Shown: one piece after another, positions 10,315 to 22,326 of the stretch
Layout of the letters: each line of letters starts with the position of its first letter
How positions within the stretch are numbered: position 1 is the stretch's first letter
From: Nereocystis luetkeana
Taxonomy: Eukaryota > Sar > Phaeophyceae > Laminariales > Laminariaceae
DNA: 64,000 bases
Direction of reading: 5' to 3'
Assembly (NCBI GenBank): GCA_031213475.1
Contig: JARUPZ010000018.1
Coordinates: forward strand, 9,628,894-9,692,893
Position numbers and translations under genes: made by a program
Notes under the pieces: generated by a model
Databases searched by the model: none
What the model was told of the DNA's origin: nothing
The model's input: only the letters and a program-made list of their open reading frames with translations

Positions 10315-10391
10315 GAACATGGGAGGAGGGGGGGGCAAGACAACTGATGACGGGCCCCGAGGAGAACTCCAGCCTCCATACCACCGTCAAC

Positions 10392-10500
10392 TATTACGGG
10401 GGGCCATAATAAATAGGACCAAATATTTTTAGTAAAAATAGGTAAATATATAGGTTTTTATGTGAACCACAGGTCCTATTAACTATGATCCCCCGTAATA
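10392..10500 (+). mobile_element. MITE A, copy 3
   Basis: TATTACGGGGGGCC and CCCCCGTAATA ends. The centre AAATATATAGGTTTTT is uninterrupted, so it serves as an empty-site reference for copies carrying CCAGGTA. Confidence 0.92.
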
Positions 10501-10899
10501 GTTACTGCAGATTGGCTCCCTATATCAACTCCGCATTGGTTTGGTCGACGAGGCCCTCGACTTCCTGTGAGGGTGGGTCGTGTGATATCGGCTGTTTGAA
10601 TTGGTCACCTCGTCCCACCATGCTACCGTTCACAGGAAGACCGCCCCCATTACCCGCCACCTGCCCGCCAGAACAACGTTTCGCGTGGCTAGTCAGTGCC
10701 GCAAGAAAACAGCGCGGCACCCATCCGGGGTTGTTAGTTGAAAGGTGCTCAACGAGGCCATGCAAGGATCGTATCGCGTAGCTGGAGGCCCTGGCTGCCC
10801 GCGATGACGGCGTGGTCGTGTTCGACTTGGACCCTACCTCCCACGCCGCCAACGTATCGGACGCATGCTACTATAGGGGTGCATATATACTGTTAATAA
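10501..10899. other. unassigned sequence
   Basis: A GC-rich stretch at 10550-10860 with open frames on both strands. No family recognised; it may be a worn transposon coding fragment. Confidence 0.35.
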
Positions 10900-11000
10900 G
10901 TCATTTATACTAATAGTACGTCATGAGTACTATTATTAAGTCAATATTACCACTAGTAAGTCATTCATACTATGGGTAAGTTATAGTACTATTAAAATAT
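10900..11000. repeat. tandem array, 20-bp unit
   Basis: About five units of AAGTCATTCATACTATTAGT, strongly diverged. Confidence 0.65.
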
Positions 11001-11182
11001 TAGAAAGTCATGAGTGCGATTGGTGAGTCATTGATGCTAGCATTTGGACGCCACCCAACACAGCTCTTAACAAACGTGATATGAATAGCTTGAGCCGATG
11101 AGCAATCCGATGGCCTCGTGCGTGATCTACAGTATATTGAAAAATATTGAAAATATAAAAAACAACCGATATTGAGTTTTTC

Positions 11183-11372
11183 ATCGGAGAGCCAGAATTT
11201 CAAAATTTGTGAAATATTCTCCATATTTGTTAAATGCTTCCCAAATACGTGAAATTTAACAGGGCGAAATTTCAGGAAAGTTGAATTTTACAAAGTAGGA
11301 CACTATTTCAGGAAAATCGAATTTCACAAAGTTGGAAATTATTTCACAAGTATGGAAAAAAAGCTCTCCGAT
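11183..11372. mobile_element. MITE K, copy 1
   Basis: An AT-rich element bounded by ATCGGAGAGCCAGAATTT and GCTCTCCGAT. The inner sequence (AAATTTAACAGGGC, TCAGGAAAGTTGAATTT) recurs in the neighbouring copy. Confidence 0.7.
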
Positions 11373-11392
11373 AATAACGCTTAAACGGCCGA

Positions 11393-11549
11393 ATCGGAGA
11401 GCCGGAATTTCTAAATTTGTTCAAACTTACCATATTGTGGGAAATACTCTCCAAATTTATGAAATTTAACATAGGGCTAAATATCAGGAAAGTTAAATTT
11501 CACAAGGTTGGTAATTATTTGATAGACATGTGAAAAAAAACTCTCCGAT
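11393..11549. mobile_element. MITE K, copy 2
   Basis: Same ends (ATCGGAGAGCCGGAATTT, CTCTCCGAT) and the same inner order as copy 1, about 30 bases shorter. The two lie side by side in direct orientation. Confidence 0.7.
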
Positions 11550-11559
11550 AGTAGCGGCC

Positions 11560-12330
11560 CTGGGAAGCCCTGTCGGTCACGACTATCGCCTCAAAAGGCA
11601 AAACAGTGATGCCCCGATCGTACCACGCGTTTCTCGGCGCTTGCGCAGGCGTTACCTCAGTGCCTTTCCCCCTCCAAAAGAAAACGTCGGCGTCACCGAC
11701 GCCAGTGCGCTTGGGCACACCATACCCCCCCCTGTAGGCACCCGCTTTAGCGCCGACGTAGTGACCGTCGCCAAACAATCATGCCCGCGCCCTACGAGCA
11801 TCAAGCAGCTACGTGCCCTCCTCAACGACCTCTACAGTTACCACAAATCCCTCCATGACGGGGCCAAGCGCGTCTACCCCATGACCCTCCCTCACGCAGT
11901 AAGGCGTGAAGTTTGTCGTTGCTTTAGCTATGGAAATCGCCGTCCAGGGAATCCCATGCGACCTCGCCATCCCTCTGATGCTGGTCTTCCCTGCATAGCT
12001 GCGCCGCTTTCTCCTTCAAGTCCGGGTCCTTCCGCTTGTTTTCTGAGGCCGGCCGCGACGGCTTTGGATTCATCTGCTAGCACAAGAAAAACAGCTGTTC
12101 AGTCCGCCGGTTCGTCCTTCATTACCCGCGCTCCTCTCAATCCCGGACACTCATGGATCTCCCTCGGTCTCTAGACCTGTAGCATCATTCAGGAAATCTA
12201 GAGTTCTCAAAGTTAAAGAGGGTCCCCCACATTAACCTTATGGCAACATGGTCTCCGGTCGAAATACATTCGATAAACATCTCCGCGCCGATGGCGACAC
12301 CGCGCTCGCTCAGCGCTGGCTAGAAGCCCC
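11560..12330 (+). mobile_element. Ty3/gypsy-like LTR retrotransposon pol fossil
   Basis: Peptide stretches such as RPTSIKQLRALLNDL followed by HDGAKRVYPMT are typical of the segment linking reverse transcriptase to RNase H in Ty3/gypsy elements, and RNase H-like sequence follows. No LTRs were recognised. The copy is a fragment, broken in several places and clearly inactive; the decay suggests it is old. Confidence 0.6.
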
Positions 12331-15081
12331 CTAAAGTACACCTGAAATACCGCACGAAGGTACCTGGTAACGTGATACCTGGCAGCGCTCTGTTCCTACA
12401 TATGAGTACCGTTTGCATCTTAGTACTTCGTACATAATCAAAACGATCCATATGTATTGGGACAGAGTGACACGTAAAAAAAAGCAACGCGAACGGGAAA
12501 AAGTCACTTTATCTCGCGTCTTCCGCAGCCTGCCACCGATCTCGACTGCTCTCAACCTGGTGTGGTGGTATCGTCAGCCCTGAAGCTGAAACCTTAGGAG
12601 TCGGCCTTACCCGATACTGCTGGGGCCTTTTGCTTTCCGCGGCCATTCCATGCTGGGTGTCGCCTAGCGTGGTCTCCTTTTCTCCCGATACCTCCACCAC
12701 TGCTACACCTCCGCCACCAGCCACCGATGAAAGAGCCGTCGATTAACATCATGGCCACGAGCCACGCATATCTATTGCCTGACCAGGCTATCTCCGAGAA
12801 AAAAACATTCATGGGCGATGCTGGTACTCATCTACGACGCGTTCTACGATAGAGGTAGAAATTTTCCGCTGAAATGATTTCTGAATGACGGGGCTCATTA
12901 ACCCAGAATTGTCGGAATGCCGAATCTTGTTTCGAAAAAAAAACATTGTGTACTTGGTTCATGGGATTATTCATCGAGACGCAGTATGAGGTTTGCTGAA
13001 GTCAGTTTTCGGGTGAGGTGTGGAGCCTCAGAAAAATTAGGGTAAACCTCCATCGTAGAACGCCTCCTACTCTCGCCTTTAGCCTTCGTGTCACTCGCCG
13101 TGTTTCGCCGTGCCCATCTCCGGCGTGTTTAGCCAAGCCACTGTCCCCCTCAGTCAGACTTGACCCCTTTTCGGATCAAACTGTTGCACTACCGCCACCG
13201 CTGGAGTATCCAGGACTGCCGCTGACATTGGCTTTGGCGGTCGGAAACCTGCAGACACGCCTCCCAGCATTCATATAGATCCCGTCGCAAACAACCCAAC
13301 CACCGCTTTGAACACGTTTTCATGAACAGTGAGACCGTTCGTTGTTGAATAAAACGGTCATTGTTGTTTGTTCATAGCATAGGGGTTAGAGGGGTTGTGC
13401 TGCTCTGCACGCGGGTTCTAGCGACGCTTTCTTGGCATTCTTGGCACGCGCACGGGATGTGCGAGCGGGCGGGGTACGGGTCTGGGCTGTGCCCCAACCC
13501 GCTCCCCGCAGCCTCGCCTGTGACGTGTAGTGGCTTAATTTTCATTCTTCAACTTGAAGTCGCTGTAATATTGAAACATGGAGCAGACGATGCTCGATTC
13601 CAGCCGTCTCTTGGGACTTCTTGCGCCCGCCTGTACGGATGCTGTCGCCATCGCGAGCAACTCCGTCCAATATTCGAATTTCTCTCGGGTTGCTCCCGTC
13701 GGCACGACTCCGGCTTCGACGATTCTTTCCGCACGACCTCCATCGGTTTCGCGTCTCCTTCAAGAGGCCCGCCGTCGAACGTCATGGTGACCCTGACCTC
13801 TGCTCCTACATTGAACACTCTACCGCCCCGACAATGCCTGTGACGAGGTAAACAAACCCTTTGGCTCTGCCGGCTACAATCGCAACACTACAGTTGAGCG
13901 GAAAAATACCTTGTGAGCCTTTTTGCACCGGTTCCAGCTTTGACACTCTGTCGAATGCTCGCAGCGGCGGTGTTGTAATGTCACGTCAACCCACCCACCC
14001 ACCCACCCACCCACGGTGTAGCAGAAGCTTGGGTAAAAGTATCGGGCGGCGTCGCATGTCGACGGTTCCACGAGGGAAGAAGTGAGAGCCCGTTGTTCAT
14101 GCACTACGATTCCATTGTATTCCCAGGAGGCCATGTTTCGACGCTCGCTGCTCGCTGACTTTGACGGGGACGCCCCTTCTTTCGCCGGGAATACCGAGAG
14201 CTGCTGTCCGGCGGAGTCGTGGCACGATCGCGGGGCCACGGGAGGTCATGTGGTGCTCGGGAGAGCCGGTGTTTCCCAGGGTATCATGTGCCGAGACAGG
14301 AGCGGTTCCAACGATCCGAAAGGACGTTATCACTACTTTAGCGTATGATATAGTGAGGGTGTCTGGCACGAACGCAGCTGATGGTCGAAAGGTGGTGGAT
14401 GGCGGTACTCCACGTGGCCACGCTCGAGGTCCTGCTGACCTGGGGTGTAAGGGTGTTTGTGAGCGGTAGTGGGAGGGCGCGGGGGGGGGGGGTCATGTAC
14501 GCTTCGCGGCGGGCCCAAACCTGGTGGTGGCACTGACATAGTTGTTGCAGGCGAATTACACTCATGGTAGGTGAGTGTCTCACTGTCCTCGATGGTCATT
14601 GCCTAACGTCGATAGCACCTGAGCCATGGTGCAAGTCGTCTGCTGCAATAGACACCGTCGATACTTCGAGAGTGGGGGGGGCGGCAACTTCTTGGTCGGA
14701 GTGTTATTCGCACACAGTGAGTGCATCTTGTGCACCGCGAGCTAAAAACAAAATGGAGCGGAAGTGAATGATGTGGTCGAGCTGGGGGCTGACTGGGTAT
14801 CCCCACAAGCGGCCGAAGGCACCGCCGACATCCTGGGCAACAAATGTCAATTATGTTGTGCGTGAGTTTCGATTCTCCACGGTCATCAATTTTCCAGGGG
14901 GCAACAAAAAGCGGAAGGCGGATCCCTCTATCCTGACCAGTAGCGCGTGGCGAGAGCTTTGCGCCGGAGATCGTTACTGAGACCGAGTCGAACTCACAAA
15001 AGTGTACATTGTGTTGGTTAGAAGCGATATACCCTACTAGCCTGATCTACTCAGTCAGCTAACCTCTTGGCTGTCAATTAC
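12331..15081. other. unassigned GC-rich stretch
   Basis: Many medium open frames on both strands (for example minus 13549-13818 and 14097-14369, plus 13361-13843) without a recognisable domain. There is a short (CCCA)n run at 13986-14013. Transposon-derived coding sequence is a possibility I could not confirm. Confidence 0.35.
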
Positions 15082-15191
15082 TATTACGGGGGGCCATATT
15101 AAATAGGACCTACAGTACACACCAAAACCTAGATATTCACCAATTTTTTTCTAACAATATTAGGTCCTATTTACTATGACCCCCCGTAATA
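15082..15191 (-). mobile_element. MITE A, copy 4
   Basis: TATTACGGGGGGCCATA and TATGACCCCCCGTAATA ends, orientation as copy 2. Confidence 0.9.
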
Positions 15192-15413
15192 ACAGCCTAT
15201 TGTTGGCTCAGGCTAATAGTAGGGTTATCCCTCCTACCCAATAATATTTGTTGACCAGAACGTCCGCGATTCGTTCAGCCCAGAAAACTTCGGCAGCAGG
15301 CACAACGTACTCGTCTACGCGCCGACTGAAACGATCCATCAAGAGAGAGGACGGGGATATATATAGGTGTTTCCTAACCGGCCCTACCGAACGTGGACCG
15401 AATAAGTTGACGA
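15192..15413. other. unassigned sequence
   Basis: No gene or named repeat seen. Confidence 0.4.
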
Positions 15414-15497
15414 TTTAGCCCTTACAGAACTACCCACGTTCCGGGGACAAACAACATGGAATTAGTGAGAGAAAAAATGCAGTACTGAATGGATTAA
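15414..15497. mobile_element. MITE B, degenerate copy 4
   Basis: TTTAGCCCTTACAGAAC, a central GGGGACAAAC, and GGATTAA at the right. The palindrome is largely lost. Confidence 0.55.
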
Positions 15498-16641
15498 GGC
15501 CGCGCTGGCACCCAAGCGTCTCCTGGTCCCCGGGTTTCTGGTAACTCTAATATCTAGATGTTCTATCGGAACAAAAAAAACACATCGCTAGTTTAACACG
15601 CTGCGTTTACTCCGGCTGGTTCGTGCTCACCAGAGGGCGACGGTGACTTGAAAGAGGTTCATCACAGCAGCTTGTGTTTCTCTCAAGATTGATCTTCCGC
15701 CCGTTCTCAACAGAGGCCTACACCTCGACTTAGAGGTCCTACAGTCAGTGATCGAATTTGGTCGAAATTTTGGGGTGCACAAAATGAGACAGAAACTAAC
15801 CCCCAGCTGACCGTTTGCACCTGTGTCATTTGCGGACAGCTTCAGCTCCTTACAGGAAACCTCAGCTCGCAAAATTGAGGGACGCTCCTGATGGGATGTG
15901 TGAGAGTGTCGGGTGCGCACCCAGAAACGACTCACGGGGTGTTTTCGTGTACTCGAAGTTGCGAGTAAGTTGCGAGTAGCACGGAAAACTCGCACAAACG
16001 CTAACATATTTCATATCACGCAAGGGAGTATAACACAATGACTACATCACCGATGAAGCCATGATCTTCACTATAATATTGCTGTTCTCCAGGGGGATGA
16101 TATATCTCTTAAGGAGTTGCCGTTGAAGATGCTGCGGGAAGAAAACCTTCGTTCCCATGATGGGTAGTAAGTTATTGGGCCCAGAAAGTGCAAAAAGGGC
16201 TAAAAACCTCAGGATTCTCGTATATTTACATCCTTAGTTTCCTTTGTTCCAAACCCCTTGCTCTAGTTCCAAATCTTATGTACATGCTGCCGAAACGCCT
16301 TCGCGCGGGTACTTGACGACGCATTCCTGAGGGTGCTAGCGTCCCCTTAAGGTAAGGGAAGTGAAAATGTGGACCACTACACGGCCGGCCGGTACGGGTC
16401 ATGCGCTTAGTACTTTAACCAATGACAATACCAACAGGGTGTGCAGGCGCTTCATGCCAATCCACTGGTAGGACGCTCGAGCATGGAAAGGGTGCGGGGC
16501 AACGGCAAAGCGATAGGACGCGCTGGCGTGGCAGGCTTGCAGAATCTACGGTCGCTCTGGAAGCAGGACGCAAACTCTCGCGGGTCCTATGTACAATACG
16601 TGGATCACGCTCCCGTCCGGCTGGCCACAGCGAGCCAAGTC
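15498..16641. other. unassigned sequence
   Basis: Contains an open minus frame (15627-16007, 126 codons) with no recognised family or splice context. Confidence 0.4.
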
Positions 16642-16738
16642 GGGGGGGGGGGGGGGGTACTCGATAGGAGGTATGTACTCGATCTCATGCATGGCCGTAG
16701 TCGTATGACCATGGACCCTCGCATCCCTACAATGCCGG
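16642..16738 (-). mobile_element. element I, 3'-end fragment
   Basis: G run, then GTACTCGAT...CTCATGCATGGCCG to CAATGCCGGGA, cut off by the next copy. Confidence 0.75.
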
Positions 16739-16912
16739 GAGGGGGGTGTACACGATATCATGCATGGTCGTAGTCGTATGACCATAGACCCTCGCATCCT
16801 TACAATTCCGGGACGGAGCACGTCAAATATTCACCAATCAGACAGACATTGCTTGCATCAAGCACGAAGCGCCGTGAGGTGTTCGGCGAGTCGCATGAAG
16901 GGTGAGCTGGTA
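16739..16912 (-). mobile_element. element I, partial copy in tandem
   Basis: A new tail (GGGGGGTGTACACGATATCATG) follows the previous fragment and runs to GAAGGGTGAGCTGGTA, where the LINE J tail begins. Confidence 0.78.
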
Positions 16913-18570
16913 GGGGGGGCATACTCCTTTGTTGCTCGCCTTCGTGTATGACCAATGCCCACGCATCCCTTTTGAGACGGAGCACCGCTCCTACGCTTCA
17001 TAGAGGCCCATCCAGCATTTGACCGCTCATTGCGTTGTTCTCATGTGTTACATAGAAACGTTTTGCTAATCTTATCTCCTTCCTGTTTCGCCGTCTGTGG
17101 TCACCATCTATCTCCTAGGATAGCGATCGTTTTCTCGCTGCTATCTAGTGTCCAAACTAGTTCATGCCATATTCGTCTATTTCCCTCATATCCTCATATA
17201 ACACATCCCGTTTCCCCTTGTACATTTCACGTTCTCCTACTATGTGAGTTTTACTCTCTCTAGCTTTGCCACACGGGCACATCTGTGCATCTACTTCCTG
17301 CTCCTCCCGGCTACTGGCATATTCGTGCCTCTTTCTTCTTTCTGGCAGCTCCAGGTCCCCTACACATAATCGCAGGCTCAGCGTTTCTGCATAGTGCATT
17401 GGGCCGTGCAAATACTTTTTCATTCCTATCCCTTCGCCTAACACCCCGTATATCTCTAAAACCGTTTATCCAATTTCGCCTTGTTTTTTAGCGCTAGCCT
17501 TTCCCTTCTTTCTATCAGTTCTTCTACATCTGTCTTGTACTTCCTAAACTTCTCAGCGGACATAATCTCTTCTTGCTTCCCTCCTACACCCTTCCATACT
17601 TTCTCAACTACGCTATATCACCTTATTCCAGCTCGCCCTTTGGCTGCTTTCTCCCATACATCTCTATCAACTATGGCCGGCAACCTCTTTTTTGGCATGC
17701 CCCTTACTTTATAGCGCCATCTCAACTTTCTTATGTCGGTATGTGTATTTAGTCGGTACAGTCCCAGTTCTGCTCTCAATACTGAATTGCTCGTCGTACT
17801 TGAGCCCCTTGCCATTTTTTTAGCTGCTGTCATCTGTACTGTTTCCAACTGTTTCACGAGTCTCGCATTCCCTTCCCATACTTCTCCTGCATATTCTAGC
17901 TTTGGTACTATCACATTCATCAGGATACATCTCTTAATCCTGGTGTCAAGGTGCGAGTCTGTTAGGATCGCATCCATCTTGCCTATGTGTGCTTTACCCT
18001 TTCCTATTACTTTTGCTATGTGTGTATCCCAAGAACAGTCTCTTGAAATCTCTACGCCAAGGTACGTATACTGGTCTATGATCGGGAATTCATCTTCTCC
18101 CCACTTCCAACCGAAATTTACCGGATTTACCTTTTTTGCGTTACATACAACTACTGCGCACTTCTTGACGATCGCCATCACCCTTCATTTCCAACTGTAG
18201 TGTATTCTAGTGTCTCCTCTAATTGTCGCTGCAATCCTTCGGGTGTTTCTGATATCCCCACAAAGTCATCTGCAAACATCAACCTCGAGACTGTATCTTC
18301 CCCCATCGTGGCTCCCTCTTTAGCTGCTTCGACTGCTACTATCAGGTCGTTAATATAGATAGGTAATGACGTGCATCCCTGTGCAACTCTTTTTGAAATA
18401 TGAAGATACTTCGATATTTCCCCGTGAAGCATCACAGCACTCCTCGTCATAGTTTTAATCATTCTCCACATCTTTCCTCTGATCCCTACGAGTACTTCTC
18501 ACAACTTTTCCCACAAATCCATTCCTGCATACTGTGTCCTATTAAGTCTCCCGTACATCTAGAAATAAAC
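16913..18570 (-). mobile_element. LINE J (non-LTR retrotransposon), 5'-truncated
   Basis: On the minus strand the frame 18178-18471 carries reverse-transcriptase motifs: VAQGCTS, then IYINDLI, and the catalytic LMFADDFVGISETPEGLQ (the FADD box). It lacks several residues between GCT and IYINDLI, so this copy is deleted there. A second frame (17618-18181) continues with the thumb region: DQYTYLGVEIS, TRIKRCILMNVIVPKLEYAG and KQLETVQMTAAKKM. A third (17157-17444) holds a cysteine-rich C-terminal motif, CPCGKARESKTHIVGE. Frame changes separate these parts, so it is inactive. The 3' UTR ends GTGCTCCGTCTC...GGAGTATG and poly-C (G run at 16913). The N-terminal half is missing. Confidence 0.85.
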
Positions 18571-18790
18571 AAAGGTGCATTGTTAGCACCGCGTCTCTCC
18601 TACCTTAGATTGTCTTACCTAGTGAGCACGCGTGGCCTCGCAGCTACGGTTAGGCCCAAACCCTGGTTGCCTTCGCTTTCTTCCTTCTCCGTCATTGTTC
18701 CCATTGTATTGTTCACAATTTTACAAAATGTTTAGCCTGCTGTGCTTAACAGCGTTTTCTCTCTGTTGTTCCCCGGGTCAGCCTTATCTG
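18571..18790. other. short unassigned spacer
   Basis: Sequence between LINE J and the next element I; possibly further decayed LINE 5' sequence. Confidence 0.3.
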
Positions 18791-19292
18791 GTACTCGATA
18801 TCATGCATGGCCGTAGCCGTATGACCGTAGACCCTCGCATCCCTACAATGCCGGGACGGAGCACGTCGGGTTTTCACCGAACAAGGCAGACATTGCTTGC
18901 ACCAAGCGCGAAGCGCCGTGAGATATCCGGCTAGTCGCACGAAGGGTGGGCTGCATCCTACTAAGAACCGCTTGTGAGGCGGACTTGCACATGGATGACA
19001 TCGTCAATGAGTTAATTTAATTCCCGGCGTGGCCACTTCCAGAGGCAGCAATGTGAGTACTATGTAACTGCCTCTTGGGTGCCTTACCACAACACTACGT
19101 GATACGATCATTCCCACTTGTGCGGAGAAAAGGTTCTCCACCCCACACAACTGATCTGACTCGACCAGCTGTGACCGACCGCCAAAAAAAGAAGAAGCGC
19201 ATCCTGGTTGTCTAGCCCAAGCAGTGAACGGCATGTTTTACAGTGTCGTTGCCAGCCGATGCCAACCCAACCTATATATCATATATACGTAG
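18791..19292 (-). mobile_element. element I, near full-length copy
   Basis: One of the longest copies. On the + strand: GTACTCGATATCATGCATGG tail, CGGGACGGAGCACGTCGGG, CCAAGCGCGAAGCGCC, GTGAGGCGGACTTGCACATGG, GTGGCCACTTCCAGAG, GTTCTCCACCCC, and CCAACCCAACCTATATATC at the far end. No conserved protein is encoded; several copies have open minus frames but without family motifs. Its uninterrupted CACTACGTGATACG is an empty-site reference. Confidence 0.82.
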
Positions 19293-19366
19293 AGGGGTGG
19301 GGGTGCGCTTTTGTTGCTTGGCTTAGTCATTTGATTCTTGACCATGCATCCCTTTCGAGACGGAGC
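19293..19366 (-). mobile_element. LINE J 3' tail fragment
   Basis: GGTGGGGGTGCGCTTTTGTTG, then GACCATGCATCCCTTTCGAG and ACGGAGC, placed directly upstream (minus sense) of the element I copy. Confidence 0.72.
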
Positions 19367-21600
19367 GGGGGGGGCAAGTTTACGTACGAGAAAAAAATGA
19401 GTCTTGCTAACTTCGTAGTGATGCCCTTCATTGGGTTGCGTGCGGTAGGACGTGACGGCAGTAGAGTTGACGCTTCCCTTGTTGCGCGAGCGTCGGGCTT
19501 GCGTTTCATGCTACTGTCCGTAATGTCCCCGTCAGCACCTTCTAGTGTGTGCACCGGGGTATTCATGGCACTTCGATGAGGTACCAGAGCGTACACACCT
19601 CTTGGGATCTCCGTTGACTGTCCAGAGCTCCGAACACTTCCGGCCGGGCTAGCTGCCGCATCGCTCACGTCGAGCGTTTCCAGTCTAGGGAGTTTTGCTT
19701 GGCGCTGTCGAGCTTCGGGAAGTATACAACTCTGACGAACGTGCTGATGTTGGTACCTAGACTATTTATTTATTTTTTGCTATCATTTGTTCGAGGTTCT
19801 CAAATCTGGCTCGATTTCAGATCCTCGTGAAACGGGCAGCAGTCAAGATCGAAGATGTTCTGTTGATGCCGATCTTCTGGCGCTCGGTGCGAAGATCGAG
19901 GCTCATAACCTGTTGGATTTGGTGTGACAAAAATCGTCAAATAGAACTTGACGGCAGTCGACAAATTTGCCCCTCGTTGACCTTGCGTCGAGCTTGCGTC
20001 GAGCTTACGTCGAGCTTACGTCGAGCTTGCGTCCCTTGGGCTTGTTGTGACGCCGTTGTTCAATATCAGCAGTAGTTTGTCGCTGACGAATGTACTGCTT
20101 GTGCAATCTCGTTCCGGTGAACGACGCCCAAGGCGAGCACATGAACTAGAGCCGACTGCACTGCACAACGAATACCGTCGATGCAGCTACTATTAATAGT
20201 CGTGCTGGCGAGGGAGCGACAATGGAAGCAAGATAGCACACGAAGGGGCGTAAGCGGCGCCACGCTACGGAACACTTCTATATTTTGGAAGAAACCTAAA
20301 GAAGTCCATAAAAGAAACGATATTATTTTTTTACATAGGATGTGTGTAATATTTAAAAACATAGGAAATCTGGGGTTGGTGGAGGGGCGGAGAAGGGTTA
20401 AGCCGTCATATATATGGAAGGCGTATGTTTGGTTAGGGGAGGATATACACGAGTACGAGAGACAGCGAGTTCGGTTGAGAGGCAAAACGCCCATCAAGGA
20501 GAGAGACTAGGACAACGCAATCAATAGACAAGCAAAGCATACACGGGGGTGCGGCGGAGTATATCGGACGGTGGTGGGTATCTGACGCATGAAGCATTAA
20601 CGAAGCAACTCGTACTTGTATGTAAATAATGCATCCGCTGTGACTTCTTCAACAAAAAAACGGTTAGTACTCGGCTTGTCACAAGCTGCACGATGGCGGA
20701 ATATTATTTGCTGGCCTTTTGAGACCCGATACCGGCCAGTGAAGTTTTGCAGAGGTTATTGGAGTTAGGAGATTGAGATCCACGGGGAAAACTGAAAAGT
20801 TCAAAGCTTGCGCCAACCATGGAACCACAATTCAGCTCACGTCAAGCATGGTCAGGTCTGCTGCAACGAATACGTACGTGAATTGGTCCATGCCACGTAC
20901 CCAACAGCAGCAGTACGTACTACCTGGTAGGTATTAATACTCCTGTACCTCTAGTGCTTACCGTAAGAAGCTTCCTGCAAGACGTTTTATTTTTGCAAAT
21001 GGGCCGTGAGAGGAGGACAATGAAAAAACGAGAAAAAATCTGTTGGCTTGGATAGTATGAATATGTATGGGTACTGTATGTCTCAGACCACGCCGGTGCT
21101 ATTCGTCTACAGGTACAGCCGTAGACGCATTTTCCTCCTATGGCTCAATCTGGAAGGTCCGTAAAAACGCATGGCACCATGGCACCGCTGTCATGTTACC
21201 GACGCCACAAGCAGGTGCGTCTTTATGCACTAACAGGAAACTGTCCGCTGTCACTGCAGCAGCAGTTGTGTGCACTTATGACTAGACGACCAAGGCTGGC
21301 TGGCTGCGGTACATGGTGGACATCTTTCGGTCCTCTTTTCTCAGCGGTTCAGATCACTATCAAGACGCCATTCATTGCATTGTGTGTGAGTGTCTTGGTC
21401 ACATTTTCTACCCGTCGACATCCAGCACAACCAGTGTCCTTGCCGGTTCTTCGATCCTAGACAGAAACAGGCTCTGTGGTCACAAAGCTATGCCGCAGAG
21501 GTATTTTATAGTGCATTGTTATGCGGTTCAAATAAGAAGAGTGATACAACTATGCCGCAGAGATATTTCATGACTCTTCTTACAGCATAAGAAAGTTGTA
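19367..21600. other. unassigned sequence
   Basis: No gene supported. The + frame 20181-20510 (109 codons, basic, AT-rich) is protein-like but unrecognised. TACCTGGTA occurs at 20921 and TATTAATA at 20191 and 20932. Confidence 0.4.
19983..20030. repeat. 11-bp tandem repeat
   Basis: Four to five units of GCGTCGAGCTT with G/A variation. Confidence 0.8.
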
Positions 21601-21697
21601 TTAACCCCTGTAGAACCGCAGTCCCGTTTTGGGGACAAACTACTTGAAATTTGAGTGGTTTGTCCCCAAAACGGGACTGCGGTTCTAAAAGGGTTAA
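21601..21697. mobile_element. MITE B, best-preserved copy 5
   Basis: TTAA on both sides, CCC...GGG ends, and arms that pair almost perfectly around the centre CTTGAAATTTGAGTGG. This copy defines the family. Confidence 0.93.
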
Positions 21698-22326
21698 TAG
21701 TATCTCTCCGGCAAAGTTTTGTGACCTCAGAGCCGGCCTCTCTCGACGATTGAAGAATCGGCAAGGACATTGGTTGCTGGTTGTGCTAGATGTCGACGGG
21801 TAGAAAGAACGGTTTGATGTGAAGAAACACACCTCATATGTACATACCTACCCGATGTTTTACTTATTTTCACACAACAGCTACCTGGTATAGCATTTGC
21901 AGTAGTAGTTTTGTGCTGTTTTCGCTAGTCGGTTACGTGATGTGCACCACCATGAAACTGTTTTTAAACTTGCCGCTGCTCCAACAAATGAAAAAACAAT
22001 AACAGTTGACTTCACGCCGGCGACTGATGTTGTTAGGCTTCTTTCATAAAAAATTATTCTATAAAATCCGGTTCGGAGTGAGATAAGGCAGCAGTACAAG
22101 ACACCCCCTACTATCTGCACAGTTGTACATAGTAAGAAAATGAGCAAAAAGAAAGGAAAGCTGAGATTTACAGAAAAATAGGAAATTTAGGAGTTATTTG
22201 AAGCAAGTAAGCGTAGAAATCCAGCCTGGACCAGCTTTCCTGTTTTCTTGTTGTGTGCAATTCTGTTGTGCCTGGTACTGCGCAGTCTCACTCGCTCGAC
22301 CGAGTGATAATAGCCCTTCCATGTTC
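21698..22326. other. unassigned sequence
   Basis: No gene or named repeat recognised. Confidence 0.4.

Noticed and set aside
14097-14369. Minus frame with NTGSPEHHMTS, vaguely like a retroelement protease active site
   Set aside because: Too short and isolated to assign; no other supporting domain nearby.
15627-16007. 126-codon minus frame
   Set aside because: No motif, no neighbours, ordinary length for chance in this composition.
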